64,000 nt of DNA from an uncultured Methanobrevibacter sp. (lineage in GTDB: Archaea > Methanobacteriota > Methanobacteria > Methanobacteriales > Methanobacteriaceae): the NCBI GenBank assembly GCA_902774685.1, contig CACYJH010000006.1:1-64000 (forward strand), read 5' to 3'. Both the position numbers and the translations under genes were made by a program. Each line of letters starts with the position of its first letter. The stretch's first letter is position 1. Below the pieces are notes generated by a model. It did not search any database, was not told the DNA's origin, and saw nothing but the letters and a program-made list of their open reading frames with translations. Shown piece after piece: positions 28,117 to 36,755 of this stretch.

Positions 28117-28135
28117 TTGAATCCTTTCTTTTTAT
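28095..28135 (+). terminator. Hairpin plus T-rich tract at the cstA stop
   Basis: AAAGGATTCAA (28095-28105) and TTGAATCCTTT (28117-28127) form an 11-bp perfect inverted repeat with an 11-nt loop that contains the cstA stop codon, followed by CTTTTTATTTTTT. It is a good terminator candidate. Confidence 0.55.
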
Positions 28136-28151
28136 TTTTTATATTTTTTAG

Positions 28152-28243
28152 AATATTTTTAATATTCTCTTTTTCTTATTTTTTTATTAGTTTTTTTATT
28201 AGTTTTTTTTTAATATTTTTAATATTCTCTTTTTCTTATTTTT
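28152..28243. repeat. 32-bp direct repeat in T-rich sequence after cstA
   Basis: A 32-bp sequence beginning AATATTTTTAATATTCTCT and ending in a T-run occurs at 28152-28183 and again at 28212-28243, 60 bp apart. It is low-complexity DNA and probably arose by slippage or local duplication in the gap before the ferredoxin gene. Confidence 0.6.
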
Positions 28244-28301
28244 CATCATTTTTTAAATTCATTAATAAAAACTTATTAATTTGTTTTAATAAAGTAAGTT
28301 T

Positions 28302-28553
28302 ATGGGATTATTTTCATTTTTTAAGAAAGATAAGGTTAAAGAAGTTAAGGAAGAATCTCAAGAGTCTCATATTGAGATTAATAGAGAAAATTGTAAAGCT
28401 TGCCAGAGATGCGTTTCAGTCTGTCCGAATAACAGTTTTATTATTGTTGATGGCAAATCATCCTTGAAAGAGAATCATATTTGCAGAGACTGTAAGGTAT
28501 GTGTAGCAGCTTGTCCGAATCAGTGTATAAATTTTGTAAATTTTAAATCATAA
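28302..28553 (+). CDS. 2[4Fe-4S] ferredoxin
   Basis: An 83-residue protein with a Lys-rich N-terminal extension (MGLFSFFKKDKVKEVKEES) and two classical cluster motifs: CKACQRCVSVCPN and CRDCKVCVAACPN. It is a low-potential electron carrier. The gene is 58 bp upstream of the AIR-synthase-like gene; whether they work together is unknown. The +1 frame across the same region (28117-28467) is a Phe-rich shadow. Confidence 0.92.
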   Translation: MGLFSFFKKDKVKEVKEESQESHIEINRENCKACQRCVSVCPNNSFIIVDGKSSLKENHICRDCKVCVAACPNQCINFVNFKS

Positions 28554-28611
28554 TTCTAATCATATTTTTAAAAATTGTTTTAAATTAATATTTTACTAAA
28601 ATGGTGTAAAC

Positions 28612-29985
28612 ATGGATATAGAAGGTTTTGTAAGAGGAAGACTTACCAAAGGCGAAGATGAAGAAGAGCTTAAGTCTATCCTTGCAGAAAGAATAAGAGA
28701 ATTTAAGGACATTTCTGATGAACATTCAATATTGATGGCTGAAAGTGTCATCGATGAAGTCAAGACCACAATGGAGCTTAACAATACTGAAGATGAATTC
28801 TTAAAGGACATCATCACTGTGCCAAAGGCAAATGTCGGCATGGGAAAGATGGGTGTAGGTTCCCGTGGTGCAGGAGACTTCTTTGTACATAGAAAGATTG
28901 CACAGATTGTAAAAAGTGCAAATGTCCAATCTGTAGTTGACCCAAATGCTCAGGATGATGGAGGGGTTGTTAAGGTTCCTGCTCCTGGAGATGATGTTTA
29001 TATAACCACTGCAGTTGATGGAATTCATTCAAGACTTAGTGAATATCCATTTTTAGGCGGGTTCCATGTAACAAGAGCTACCTTAAGGGATGTCTGTGTA
29101 ATGGGTGCAGACCCAGTAGCTATTCTAAGTGACCTTCATCTTGCTGATGATGGGGATATAGGTAAACTCTTTGATTATACTGCAGGTGTATGTGCAGTGT
29201 CTGAGCTTATTGATGTTCCTCTTGTTGCAGGAAGTACTCTACGTGTAGGTGGAGATATGGTCCTTGGTGACAGGTTAGTCAGTTGTGTAGGAAGCGTAGG
29301 TGTTTCACAGTATCCTCCAACTGCAAGAAAAGGAGCAACTGATGGAGATATCATTCTTATGACTGAAGGTGCCGGTGGTGGAACAATCACTACAACTGCA
29401 CTCTATAACGGTTACTTTGATGTTGTTTGGGATACAATGAACATCAGTTTCGTCAAGGCTTCCAAAGCATTGTTTGCAGCAGATTTAGTAAAAGACGTTC
29501 ATGCAATGACTGATGTAACCAATGGTGGTCTTAGAGGAGATGCTCATGAGATTTGTGAGACAACTGGTGTAGGATTGGAGTTCTACCATGACAAGATCAA
29601 GTCCACTGTAGCACCAAACGTATTGAACATGCTTGAAGATTTGGATATTGATCCTCTTGGAGTTTCCACTGATTCACTTATGCTTGTAGTTCCTCCAGAA
29701 ATTGCTGAAGATGTCAAGAAGGTAGTTTCTGATGTAGGAGTATACATTACAGAAATCGGTGAGGTAAACAATAATGGTTCCCCTATCCTTCTTAAGGAAG
29801 ATGGAACAGAAGAAACTTTAGTTCCATTATTCAGAGAAGCTGCATATACCAAAATCAAGAAATTGGTTGGAGATACAACTCCTGAAGACTTTGAAATCAT
29901 GAAGGAAAAAGTCCAAAAGGCAGCTGATGAATCCATTAAGAAGAAAGAAAGAGTTATTGATTATATTTTGTCAAACAATAAATAA
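28612..29985 (+). CDS. AIR-synthase-related protein (PurM/HypE/SelD superfamily)
   Basis: A 457-residue protein of the PurM-like ATP-binding superfamily. After a helical N-terminal extension of about 75 residues, the conserved DDVYITTAVDGIHSRLSEYP, TRATLRDVCVMGADPVAILS and SDLHLADDGD (metal-ATP binding) precede the C-terminal AIRS_C domain (DVTNGGLRGDAHEICETTGV). Such proteins activate substrates as phosphates; methanogens carry several paralogues of unknown role, some tied to hydrogenase or cofactor maturation. I cannot assign a substrate. GGTG precedes the ATG. Confidence 0.85.
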   Translation: MDIEGFVRGRLTKGEDEEELKSILAERIREFKDISDEHSILMAESVIDEVKTTMELNNTEDEFLKDIITVPKANVGMGKMGVGSRGAGDFFVHRKIAQIVKSANVQSVVDPNAQDDGGVVKVPAPGDDVYITTAVDGIHSRLSEYPFLGGFHVTRATLRDVCVMGADPVAILSDLHLADDGDIGKLFDYTAGVCAVSELIDVPLVAGSTLRVGGDMVLGDRLVSCVGSVGVSQYPPTARKGATDGDIILMTEGAGGGTITTTALYNGYFDVVWDTMNISFVKASKALFAADLVKDVHAMTDVTNGGLRGDAHEICETTGVGLEFYHDKIKSTVAPNVLNMLEDLDIDPLGVSTDSLMLVVPPEIAEDVKKVVSDVGVYITEIGEVNNNGSPILLKEDGTEETLVPLFREAAYTKIKKLVGDTTPEDFEIMKEKVQKAADESIKKKERVIDYILSNNK

Positions 29986-30068
29986 TCATAATTTTTTCAA
30001 TCTTTTATTTTTAAATTTTAATTATTTTTATAGATTTTTATTCTTTTAAAATTAAATAGGTGATATAA

Positions 30069-30479
30069 ATGGTAGAAGGTGCAGAAAGAATAGATGAATT
30101 TATGAATGAAGCAAAAGTGTTTTTCTTGGCAACTGTTGACGGAGACAAACCAAAAAACAGACCTTTAGGTTTCCATTTGCTTAAAGATGGTAAGCTTTAC
30201 TTTGGAGTAGGAAACTTTAAGGATGTCTATAAACAAATGCAGGAAAATCCTTATGTTGAAATTGTAGCTCTTGTAGAAACTGATTTCCTAAGATACTATG
30301 GAAAAGCTGTATTTGAAGAAACCTATGATATGGCAGATGCTATAGTTGCAGGAAATGAATTCTTGCAAGGAATCTATAATGATGAAACCGGTTTTAAATT
30401 AGCTATTTTCCACTTGGAAGAAGCTACTGCGGAAATCCGTGATGTAACCGGTAAAATCAATGAATCCTATAATTTCTAA
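30069..30479 (+). CDS. Pyridoxamine 5'-phosphate oxidase-like flavin-binding protein
   Basis: A 136-residue split-barrel protein: FLATVDGDKPKNRPLGFHLL followed by GKLYFGVGNFKDVYKQMQEN is the typical PNPOx-like FMN-binding pattern. Members include flavin- or F420-dependent reductases of unknown substrate; true PdxH residues are not obvious. AGGTGATATAA precedes the ATG. It appears to be a single gene. Confidence 0.88.
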   Translation: MVEGAERIDEFMNEAKVFFLATVDGDKPKNRPLGFHLLKDGKLYFGVGNFKDVYKQMQENPYVEIVALVETDFLRYYGKAVFEETYDMADAIVAGNEFLQGIYNDETGFKLAIFHLEEATAEIRDVTGKINESYNF

Positions 30480-30545
30480 TTAATTTTTTTTATTTTTTAT
30501 TTTTTTTCTATTTTTGATATTCTTTGAAACTAAAGGCGTTTATTT

Positions 30546-30938
30546 ATGGGTTTATTAAAAAATTTTTTTGGAAGTTTTAAAAAGCATGAAGAATTGGAAT
30601 TGGCTAAAGGATTTAAAGCGGAATATGAAGTCAAAAACATGGAAAATATGAAATCCTTTGTTGATAAATTTGTTGATCATTATCCGGATTCTTATTATGC
30701 TTCTTGCTCTATGGTGATTTATATCATTCTTTTGTATAAAGAAGATCCTTTTAAAGTGCCTCCAAATAGGCTTAATAACTTAAGCATCATGGAGAGAAAT
30801 ATAAAATTCTTTGATAGCCTTGGCACTGACTCATTAGATAAAGAAGAGTTGGAACTAAGGCAATGGTACAAAACCGAAGTTCAGAAAAATGTCAAACTTA
30901 TGGAATCAGAAGGATTAAGATTTTCAGCTGATGAATAA
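30546..30938 (+). CDS. Hypothetical small soluble protein
   Basis: A 130-residue protein I do not recognise. It begins MGLLKNFFGSFKKHEELELA, a short amphipathic start, and continues as a mostly helical, charged sequence with one hydrophobic patch (YASCSMVIYIILLY). No catalytic motif is visible. An inverted repeat (AGTTCAT 30941-30947 with ATGAACT 30962-30968) follows the stop. Confidence 0.7.
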   Translation: MGLLKNFFGSFKKHEELELAKGFKAEYEVKNMENMKSFVDKFVDHYPDSYYASCSMVIYIILLYKEDPFKVPPNRLNNLSIMERNIKFFDSLGTDSLDKEELELRQWYKTEVQKNVKLMESEGLRFSADE

Positions 30939-31086
30939 TCAGTTCATCAAAAATCTCGTTAATGAACTAAATTAGACCATTGCTTTTTTATTTTTTCATT
31001 TTTTTATTTTTTTTTTTATTTTGATATCTAAACTGTTTTTTATTCTATTTTTTTAAAGTTTCCTTAGATATTTATTTGCAAGTATA

Positions 31087-31112
31087 TTTAGGTATACCAA
31101 AACTTTATATTT
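31087..31112 (+). promoter_or_regulatory. 16-bp near-palindromic operator and TATA box before the methyltransferase gene
   Basis: TTTAGGTATACCAAAA (31087-31102) is centred on the perfect palindrome GGTATACC and runs into a TATA-like CTTTATATTTT. The same 16 bases occur at 41365-41380 before the copper genes. The form resembles sites of DtxR/MntR-type metal regulators, with a TTAGG half site, but the regulator is not identified. The distance from operator end to ATG is 79 bases here and 81 there. Confidence 0.65.
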
Positions 31113-31180
31113 TATTAGTTAAAATATTTAATTAGATATTAAATTTCTAGTTAAACTAAAATTATAATGTAGGTGTTAAA

Positions 31181-31876
31181 ATGGGATTCTTTGAAAATAT
31201 GGGAAATCCACAAGGTAAATTAGGAAACATTCAATTAAAATCAATGAATAAGGAACACACTCCTGTTTCTCTATGGGGATTGAAACATTTAGATATCTCT
31301 CCAGATGACATTATATTGGATGTAGGCTGTGGTGGGGGGATGAACATTAATCGTATGGCTCAAACTGCAAAGAAGGTTTATGGTGTAGATTATAGTATTG
31401 AAAGCGTAAATCTTTCCCGTGAAGTCAATGAAGATCTGATTGTCCAAGGTCGTGTAGAAGTTTTGGAAGGCAATGTTCAAAGCTTGCCTTTTGAAGACAA
31501 TACATTTGATATTGTAACTGCTTTTGAGACTGTTTATTTCTGGCCAGATATAGAAAAATCATTTGGTGAAGTTAAAAGAGTTCTAAAACCAGGGGGAATG
31601 TTTTTAATTGGATGTGAAACTAATGGTGCAGGATTCTTTATGAGGCTATGTGAAGGATTAATGAACATGACCGCTTATACGGATGTTGATTTGTGTCAAT
31701 TTTTGGAGAATAATGATTATAAAGATATAAAAGCATATTTAAGAGATGGGAAATCCAAAAAAGAGACAATCAAATATGAAGGAAAGGAGATTACAATTGA
31801 TGATGATTATGACCACTTTTCATTTTCAGACAGATTCGTTCAATGGATGACTGTAACTGCTAAAAAAGAGGTTTAA
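31181..31876 (+). CDS. Class I SAM-dependent methyltransferase, shares operator with copper genes
   Basis: A 231-residue methyltransferase. SAM motif I is ILDVGCGGGMNINRM (about residues 44-58), motif II ends YGVDYS, and the post-I region reads LPFEDNTFDIVTAFETVYFW then VKRVLKPGGMFLIGCE. This is the Methyltransf_11 type, acting on a small molecule, lipid or metalloid; the substrate cannot be read from sequence. The GTAGGTG ribosome site and the operator at 31087 are notable: its promoter closely matches that of the copper chaperone at 41461, so a metal-related role is likely. Confidence 0.88.
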   Translation: MGFFENMGNPQGKLGNIQLKSMNKEHTPVSLWGLKHLDISPDDIILDVGCGGGMNINRMAQTAKKVYGVDYSIESVNLSREVNEDLIVQGRVEVLEGNVQSLPFEDNTFDIVTAFETVYFWPDIEKSFGEVKRVLKPGGMFLIGCETNGAGFFMRLCEGLMNMTAYTDVDLCQFLENNDYKDIKAYLRDGKSKKETIKYEGKEITIDDDYDHFSFSDRFVQWMTVTAKKEV

Positions 31877-32084
31877 ATTATCTTTATTTTAACTATTTTT
31901 TTTTAAATTTCAACTCTTTTTAAATTTATTTTTTTTAAATTTAACATTTTTTTCTGCTTCCTGAATTATTTAAAAATATTTATTTATATTAAAGTCTAAA
32001 GTATTACTATATAATAATATAAGGGCGTTATATTATTACAAAGTAGTTGATTTTTATTAAGATATAAATATTTAGGTGACACAA

Positions 32085-33872
32085 ATGGAAAATGAAATCA
32101 TTGCAGCAATGATGGCTTCTACATTAGATATGGATAATTTGACCAGCGATAGGATAGAAGCTTTAACAAAAGGACATGGTATGTTAAATCTTGCAGCTAT
32201 TTGTTCTGCAAACTCTATTGCAAATGATGTCTTGAGAGGAACAAATATAATGTTAACAGATGAGAATGTTGGCAGGCTTCCTATTGATGATATTTTAAGA
32301 AAAGCAATTGAAGCAGCAGAAGAATGTGGTGCAGATGCAGCAAATGCAGCATTGATCAGTGCAGCATTATGTTATTTTGCAGGAACCAATGCACAGGCAG
32401 GAGTGCCTGCAGGAAACAGAAAATTAGGTGCTATGGCAAGAATTATTGCTGGTGTAGACCGTTGTGGTGTTCTTGCAATCCCTACTCCAAAAGCAAACAA
32501 TAGGATATCCGGTTATGCAGCAGTAAGAGCAGTTTATGATGAAGTATTCAATAATACCCTAACTCCTATTGAAGGGGCTATTCTTCCTTTAGGTGTAGGT
32601 GGAGGTCCATTGTATGGGCATAATGCATTAGGGGAAGATATAGGGTTCTCTGAACTTGCTAAAAAAGGTGCATATGCAGGAACCAAAGGAATGTTAACTG
32701 CATATTCAAATGTAGGTATGCCTCCAAGTCCAATAATCGCAGCTATCTTTGGTGTAGCAGCTATCTTGGAAATTGTTCACCCTGATTCTGAAGTTGCAGA
32801 GGAATATGGTGAATTCTTTGTAGCAAACAGTGCCTATGTTGCAGGTTTAGGTGCTTGTGAAGCAGCAGGTTTGCCTGAAAAATTGCATATTAGAGGAACT
32901 GGTGAAGAATATGATACTGCAACTGTTGTAGGTGACTTTGGAGTAATCATGAAAGACATTGGAGGTCCTAGTGTAGTTGGTATGATTGCATTTGAAGAAA
33001 TGCTTTCAGCATTTGAAGAATCATTAGCTATTGGTGCAGGATTCTCTGGTGGTCCATTGCAACCACCTTTAGGTCACATGACTGCAGATGCGGTACTTGC
33101 GCTTAAAGTCTTACTTGCAAATGATGGGAATGTTGATAAGGCTGCTGAAGCTATTAAAGATGTAAAATCTAATTTCTATCTTGAGCCAACAATAGCTAAA
33201 ATAGCTACAAATACCATTGCTCGTAAATCTGAACAAGTTAGAAGAGGACCAGTTACAAAAGCTATGATTTTGGCAACTGAAGGTGCATTGACTGGAGAAA
33301 CTTTAAGAATTGCAGAATTTACTTACAATAAGCTAAATGAAGGAATGACCCTTAAGGAAATCACCAAAGCTCTTGATGATGAAAAACTTAATAATGTTCA
33401 AACTGCAGCTTCTGGTTTGTTTAGTGGCATGATGGGCAAGGATATCCAAATCAACATTACTAATTATTCTGGAAGATCACGTAGAAAAGAAAATCCATTC
33501 TTAGACAATTATCCTGGATTTGACACTCGTGCTGATGTAGAAGTAACTATTGATGGAGAAAAAATAGTATTTGAAGAATTAGCTAATAAGATTTTGCCTG
33601 ATGCTATGCTAAATAAAAAAATGGATATATTGGAAGCTGTACCTCTTGCAGCAGTTCCTATTACTGAATTGCAATTATGTGGTCACACAATTATCAATGT
33701 AATTGTTCCTGCAGCTGTTGCAGGTGCTATGGGTTATGCTGAAGGCGATTTAAAAACCATTGCAAAAGAAGCAGTTCGTGGAGCTTATGTAACATCTTCT
33801 ATTCCTGGAGGAATGGAAAGGGCTATGGATGCAGCAAAACGTGCAGCTACTATAATGAAAGATTTAAATTAA
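32085..33872 (+). CDS. Conserved-looking Gly/Ala-rich protein of unknown function
   Basis: A 595-residue protein I cannot assign. The ATG at 32085 lies five bases after AGGTGA; the GTG at 32076 is inside that site. It has many Gly/Ala helices: GVPAGNRKLGAMARIIAGVD, LPLGVGGGPLYGHNALGEDI, SGGPLQPPLGHMTADAVLAL and IPGGMERAMDAAKRAATIMK. No signal peptide is present and the hydrophobic stretches look like buried helices rather than membrane spans. The look is of a large cytosolic enzyme. A terminator-like hairpin separates it from the LarC2-like gene 96 bp downstream. Confidence 0.75.
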   Translation: MENEIIAAMMASTLDMDNLTSDRIEALTKGHGMLNLAAICSANSIANDVLRGTNIMLTDENVGRLPIDDILRKAIEAAEECGADAANAALISAALCYFAGTNAQAGVPAGNRKLGAMARIIAGVDRCGVLAIPTPKANNRISGYAAVRAVYDEVFNNTLTPIEGAILPLGVGGGPLYGHNALGEDIGFSELAKKGAYAGTKGMLTAYSNVGMPPSPIIAAIFGVAAILEIVHPDSEVAEEYGEFFVANSAYVAGLGACEAAGLPEKLHIRGTGEEYDTATVVGDFGVIMKDIGGPSVVGMIAFEEMLSAFEESLAIGAGFSGGPLQPPLGHMTADAVLALKVLLANDGNVDKAAEAIKDVKSNFYLEPTIAKIATNTIARKSEQVRRGPVTKAMILATEGALTGETLRIAEFTYNKLNEGMTLKEITKALDDEKLNNVQTAASGLFSGMMGKDIQINITNYSGRSRRKENPFLDNYPGFDTRADVEVTIDGEKIVFEELANKILPDAMLNKKMDILEAVPLAAVPITELQLCGHTIINVIVPAAVAGAMGYAEGDLKTIAKEAVRGAYVTSSIPGGMERAMDAAKRAATIMKDLN

Positions 33873-33893
33873 ATTATATTTTTAAACTGATTT

Positions 33894-33935
33894 GGCTTGG
33901 AGGTCCGAGCCATCATTAGTTTTTTTAATTTTTTC
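33894..33935 (+). terminator. Hairpin plus T-rich tract after the unknown 595-residue gene
   Basis: GGCTTGG (33894-33900) pairs with CCGAGCC (33905-33911), one G-U pair, around AGGT; a run of T follows within 10 bases. It lies between the stop at 33872 and the LarC2-like start at 33969, so it may end most transcripts or attenuate the second gene. Confidence 0.6.
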
Positions 33936-33968
33936 TTCATTATAAATCTTATCTGGCAGGTAGTTTTC

Positions 33969-34469
33969 ATGCTAATAATGACTACAATTGATGATTTGCC
34001 TCCTGAAGGCATTCCATATATTACAGATAAAATAATGGATAGCGGAGCTAAAAATGTTCATATAATCAATGCTCTTACTAAAAAAGGAAGGATGGAGTAT
34101 ATTGTACTTGTTGATTTTGAAGAGGAATACTTCGATGATATTTCAAGTCTTTTAGCTTTAGAATTCGGTACAATTGGTATGAAAATCTTTAAGCATGAAC
34201 ATAAAAAGTTCCCATATGAATTAATTGAAAAAAAGGTCTTAATCAATATCAATGATTCTTCTTTAGAATCTGTTGCTAAAATAAAGTATTTATTTAGTGA
34301 TGATAATAAATTAATCTCATTAAAAGCGGAATATGAAGATTTGAAACTTTTAGCAAAAGAGTTAAATCAAAAAGGTTTTGATATTTCCTTTTCTAAATTA
34401 AAAACCATTATTGAGGCGGAAGCTTATAAAAATCCAATTGATTCAGAGTCAATTTTAATAAGTTTGTAA
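33969..34469 (+). CDS. LarC2-like (DUF111 C-terminal) protein, stand-alone
   Basis: A 166-residue protein resembling the C-terminal half of LarC, the CTP-dependent nickel insertase that finishes the nickel-pincer cofactor of lactate racemase. Supporting stretches are IDDLPPEGIPYITDKIMDSG, KNVHIINALTKKGRMEYIVL and LALEFGTIGMKI, which line up with the LarC 'anidDmtpE', 'KKGRPg' and 'eTtTiGiR' patterns. The LarC1 half is not visible anywhere in the window. ATG 33969 follows CAGGTAG; ATG 33978 is also possible. Confidence 0.65.
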   Translation: MLIMTTIDDLPPEGIPYITDKIMDSGAKNVHIINALTKKGRMEYIVLVDFEEEYFDDISSLLALEFGTIGMKIFKHEHKKFPYELIEKKVLININDSSLESVAKIKYLFSDDNKLISLKAEYEDLKLLAKELNQKGFDISFSKLKTIIEAEAYKNPIDSESILISL

Positions 34470-34655
34470 TTATTTTTTTAATTATTATTTTTTTATTTTA
34501 ATCTTTTATTTTAATTGTAATTTACATTTTTATTGCTATTTTTCAATTTAAATCAAAATTCTAATCTTAAATCAATATTAAACTCATTTTAATGCTTTAA
34601 AAAGCTTTTTATATGATTAAATCAAATATAATCTTACAATAATTCATGTGATTTT

Positions 34656-35111
34656 ATGTTTAATTTAATCAAAGACAATAAGGGATTCATATCTTTAATT
34701 GATGCACTGCTTTCCATTTTCATATTGCTTTTGGTTCTCATTGCTTTCAATATGGTGGTTGATATTGATCTTCCAAGCTTAAGTGAGGAAAACAATGCTT
34801 TCAAAACAAGCCAAGACATTATGGAAATCATGTCATCTAAAGTAGATGGCAGAGACCATAGTTTAATTGAGAGGATATCATTTATCTTATCTAACAATAA
34901 TGATTCAATTTCATCAAAAAGAGAAGCAAAGGCTTTATTGGATGATTTCTTTTCATCTTATCTGGATGATGGTCATCATTATGCATTTATGGAAACAAAT
35001 CACTTGAATGGAGAAGTATTGTCTTCCAACGGAGACTATGAAAGTTCAGACAGAGTCAATGTAGCTATTAGAAACTATGGAAATTACTCATATAAATTAT
35101 ACTTGTTTTAA
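34656..35111 (+). CDS. Type IV pilin-like protein (class III signal peptide-like N-terminus)
   Basis: A 151-residue protein starting MFNLIKDNKGFISLIDALLS followed by IFILLLVLIAFNMVV: a short charged leader, a KG-F cleavage-like site and a long hydrophobic helix, as in pre-pilins processed by archaeal EppA/FlaK-type peptidases. The usual archaeal QXSXE is altered to FISLID. The remainder is a polar domain ending in the hydrophobic NYSYKLYLF. Likely a pilus or pseudopilus component on the cell surface; the partner genes are not in the window. Confidence 0.65.
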   Translation: MFNLIKDNKGFISLIDALLSIFILLLVLIAFNMVVDIDLPSLSEENNAFKTSQDIMEIMSSKVDGRDHSLIERISFILSNNNDSISSKREAKALLDDFFSSYLDDGHHYAFMETNHLNGEVLSSNGDYESSDRVNVAIRNYGNYSYKLYLF

Positions 35112-35233
35112 TTACTCCCTTTCTCATTCCATTATTCAAGCCAAGATTTATATATTGGAATATACTAATATAATTATGTTATAATAGTACCTTACTTATT
35201 TTAGACTATTTTTACTATTTTTCATTTGTTCCT

Positions 35234-35307
35234 GCCCTGGTGGTGTAGCTTGGATAACACGTGGGACTGCGGATCCCATTCCCCGGGTTCAAATCCCGGC
35301 CAGGGCA
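35234..35307 (+). tRNA. tRNA-Arg (anticodon GCG)
   Basis: A complete cloverleaf without intron. The acceptor stem GCCCTGG (35234-35240) pairs with CCAGGGC (35300-35306), with discriminator A at 35307. The D arm contains AGCTTGGATAAC. The anticodon stem TGGGA/TCCCA encloses CTGCGGA, so the anticodon is GCG, reading CGU/CGC arginine codons. The T arm has CCGGGTTCAAATCCCGG. CCA is not encoded. It stands out as GC-rich against AT-rich flanks. Confidence 0.97.
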
Positions 35308-35380
35308 ACTGATTTTAACTTTTTTAAGGAATTAATAAATCATTAATTTATATTTATCATTTTATTCAAGAGGAATAGCT

Positions 35381-36739
35381 ATGCTTAATGCAAATACTTA
35401 TGTTACAGAGGAAGAAGGTGTCGGCGGTACAATCAGAAACAGATGGGAAGACTTTTATGTTGAGGAAATCCCTGAAGTGATTCCTGATGGAGAAGGTCCA
35501 AACATTTACATTTGGATTGAAAAATTAGGAAGAACCACCCTTGATGTTTTGCTTGATATTGCAAGGGACCTTCATATTGACAGAAAAAGAATGGGTTTTG
35601 CAGGAATGAAGGACAAGAAAGCTATTACTCGCCAATGGATCTGCATAGCCAATATGGATTCTGAAGAGCAATTCAATCAAGTCAAGGCATTGGAAGGTAC
35701 CATTCACAACACTGAATTCCTAAAGGTTGTAAGAGGAAGAAAAAAGCTAAGAATGGGCCAACTTAAAGGAAATAAGTTCAGAATCTTGGTGAAAGACATT
35801 GATGGAATGGACTCAGAAGATGCTGAAGAAAGAAAATTAGCTATTGAAGATGCAGCTAAAAGGGCAGATGCCATTTTAAAGACACTTGAGAAAACTGGTG
35901 TTCCTAATTACTTCGGCTGGCAAAGATTCGGAAAGCCAAGAACCAACACTCATTTGGTTGGAGAAGCACTCATTCAAAATGACTTGAAGGAAGCTGTAAG
36001 AAGATATATCGGTAATCCTTCTCCAGAAGAGGGTGAAGAAGCTAGGGCAGCTCGTCAAGCTTATGATGATGGAGAATGGGAAAAGTCATTGGAATTGATG
36101 CATCATGGAATGCGTTATGAAAAGATGATGCTTAAGGTTCTCATCAAGGAAGAAAAAAGAGCCATTAGAAAGATTGCTGAAAAGGAAGGAATCGAACCTG
36201 AAGAAGTAGACAAAACTCAATTGGAATTATCAGATAAGGCTTATAAGAATGCAATTCATGCACTTCCAAAGCCACTTCAAAGAATGTTTGTTCATGCTTA
36301 CCAATCATTCTTATTCAATGCTGCAGTAAGTGAACGTGTAGCTATGGGAATGGACAAATACATTGAAGGAGATATCGTTATCGATAAGGAAGAGAGAATT
36401 GTAAGGGATAAGACCAATGAAGAGTTTCAGGAAATGGTCTCTTCCTTTGAAATAAACCAGACCTGTCCATTGTATGGTACAAAAGTTCCTTTTGCTGGTG
36501 GAGAAGTGGGCAAGATGGAAGAGGCTATTTTAGACAGTTATGGATTGACTAAAGCTGATTTTGAAGTTCCTAAAATGCCTCGTTTAGGTAGTCATGGTTT
36601 AAGAAGAGCTATGAGATTCCAAGTATGGGATGCAAGTGCAGTGGCAACTGATGATGGTGTGATGTGTGAGTTTTCCATTGATAAGGGGTCTTATGCAACT
36701 GCAGTCCTAAGAGAAGTTATGAAAAAGGACGTTTATTAG
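35381..36739 (+). CDS. truD: tRNA pseudouridine(13) synthase TruD
   Basis: A 452-residue archaeal TruD. The N-terminal IRNRWEDFYVEEIPEVIPDG and catalytic RMGFAGMKDKKAITRQW (Asp in MKDK, about residue 78) are diagnostic, as are NYFGWQRFGKPRTNTH and the C-terminal GSHGLRRAMRFQ. It makes pseudouridine 13 in tRNA. The length includes the archaeal TRUD insertion domain (about 190-310). The gene starts 73 bp after the tRNA-Arg and converges on cytX, leaving only 16 bp between the two stop codons. Confidence 0.96.
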   Translation: MLNANTYVTEEEGVGGTIRNRWEDFYVEEIPEVIPDGEGPNIYIWIEKLGRTTLDVLLDIARDLHIDRKRMGFAGMKDKKAITRQWICIANMDSEEQFNQVKALEGTIHNTEFLKVVRGRKKLRMGQLKGNKFRILVKDIDGMDSEDAEERKLAIEDAAKRADAILKTLEKTGVPNYFGWQRFGKPRTNTHLVGEALIQNDLKEAVRRYIGNPSPEEGEEARAARQAYDDGEWEKSLELMHHGMRYEKMMLKVLIKEEKRAIRKIAEKEGIEPEEVDKTQLELSDKAYKNAIHALPKPLQRMFVHAYQSFLFNAAVSERVAMGMDKYIEGDIVIDKEERIVRDKTNEEFQEMVSSFEINQTCPLYGTKVPFAGGEVGKMEEAILDSYGLTKADFEVPKMPRLGSHGLRRAMRFQVWDASAVATDDGVMCEFSIDKGSYATAVLREVMKKDVY

Positions 36740-36755
36740 TCCTGATCTTTTTTTT

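Noticed and set aside
28117-28467. 116-codon Phe/Ile-rich plus-strand frame after cstA
   Set aside because: It reads T-rich intergenic repeats and then overlaps the real ferredoxin gene in another frame.
32085-33872. Assigning the 595-residue protein to the L-serine dehydratase/cysteine desulfidase family
   Set aside because: Some Gly-rich segments look similar, but the conserved cysteines and signature motifs of that family are not seen.
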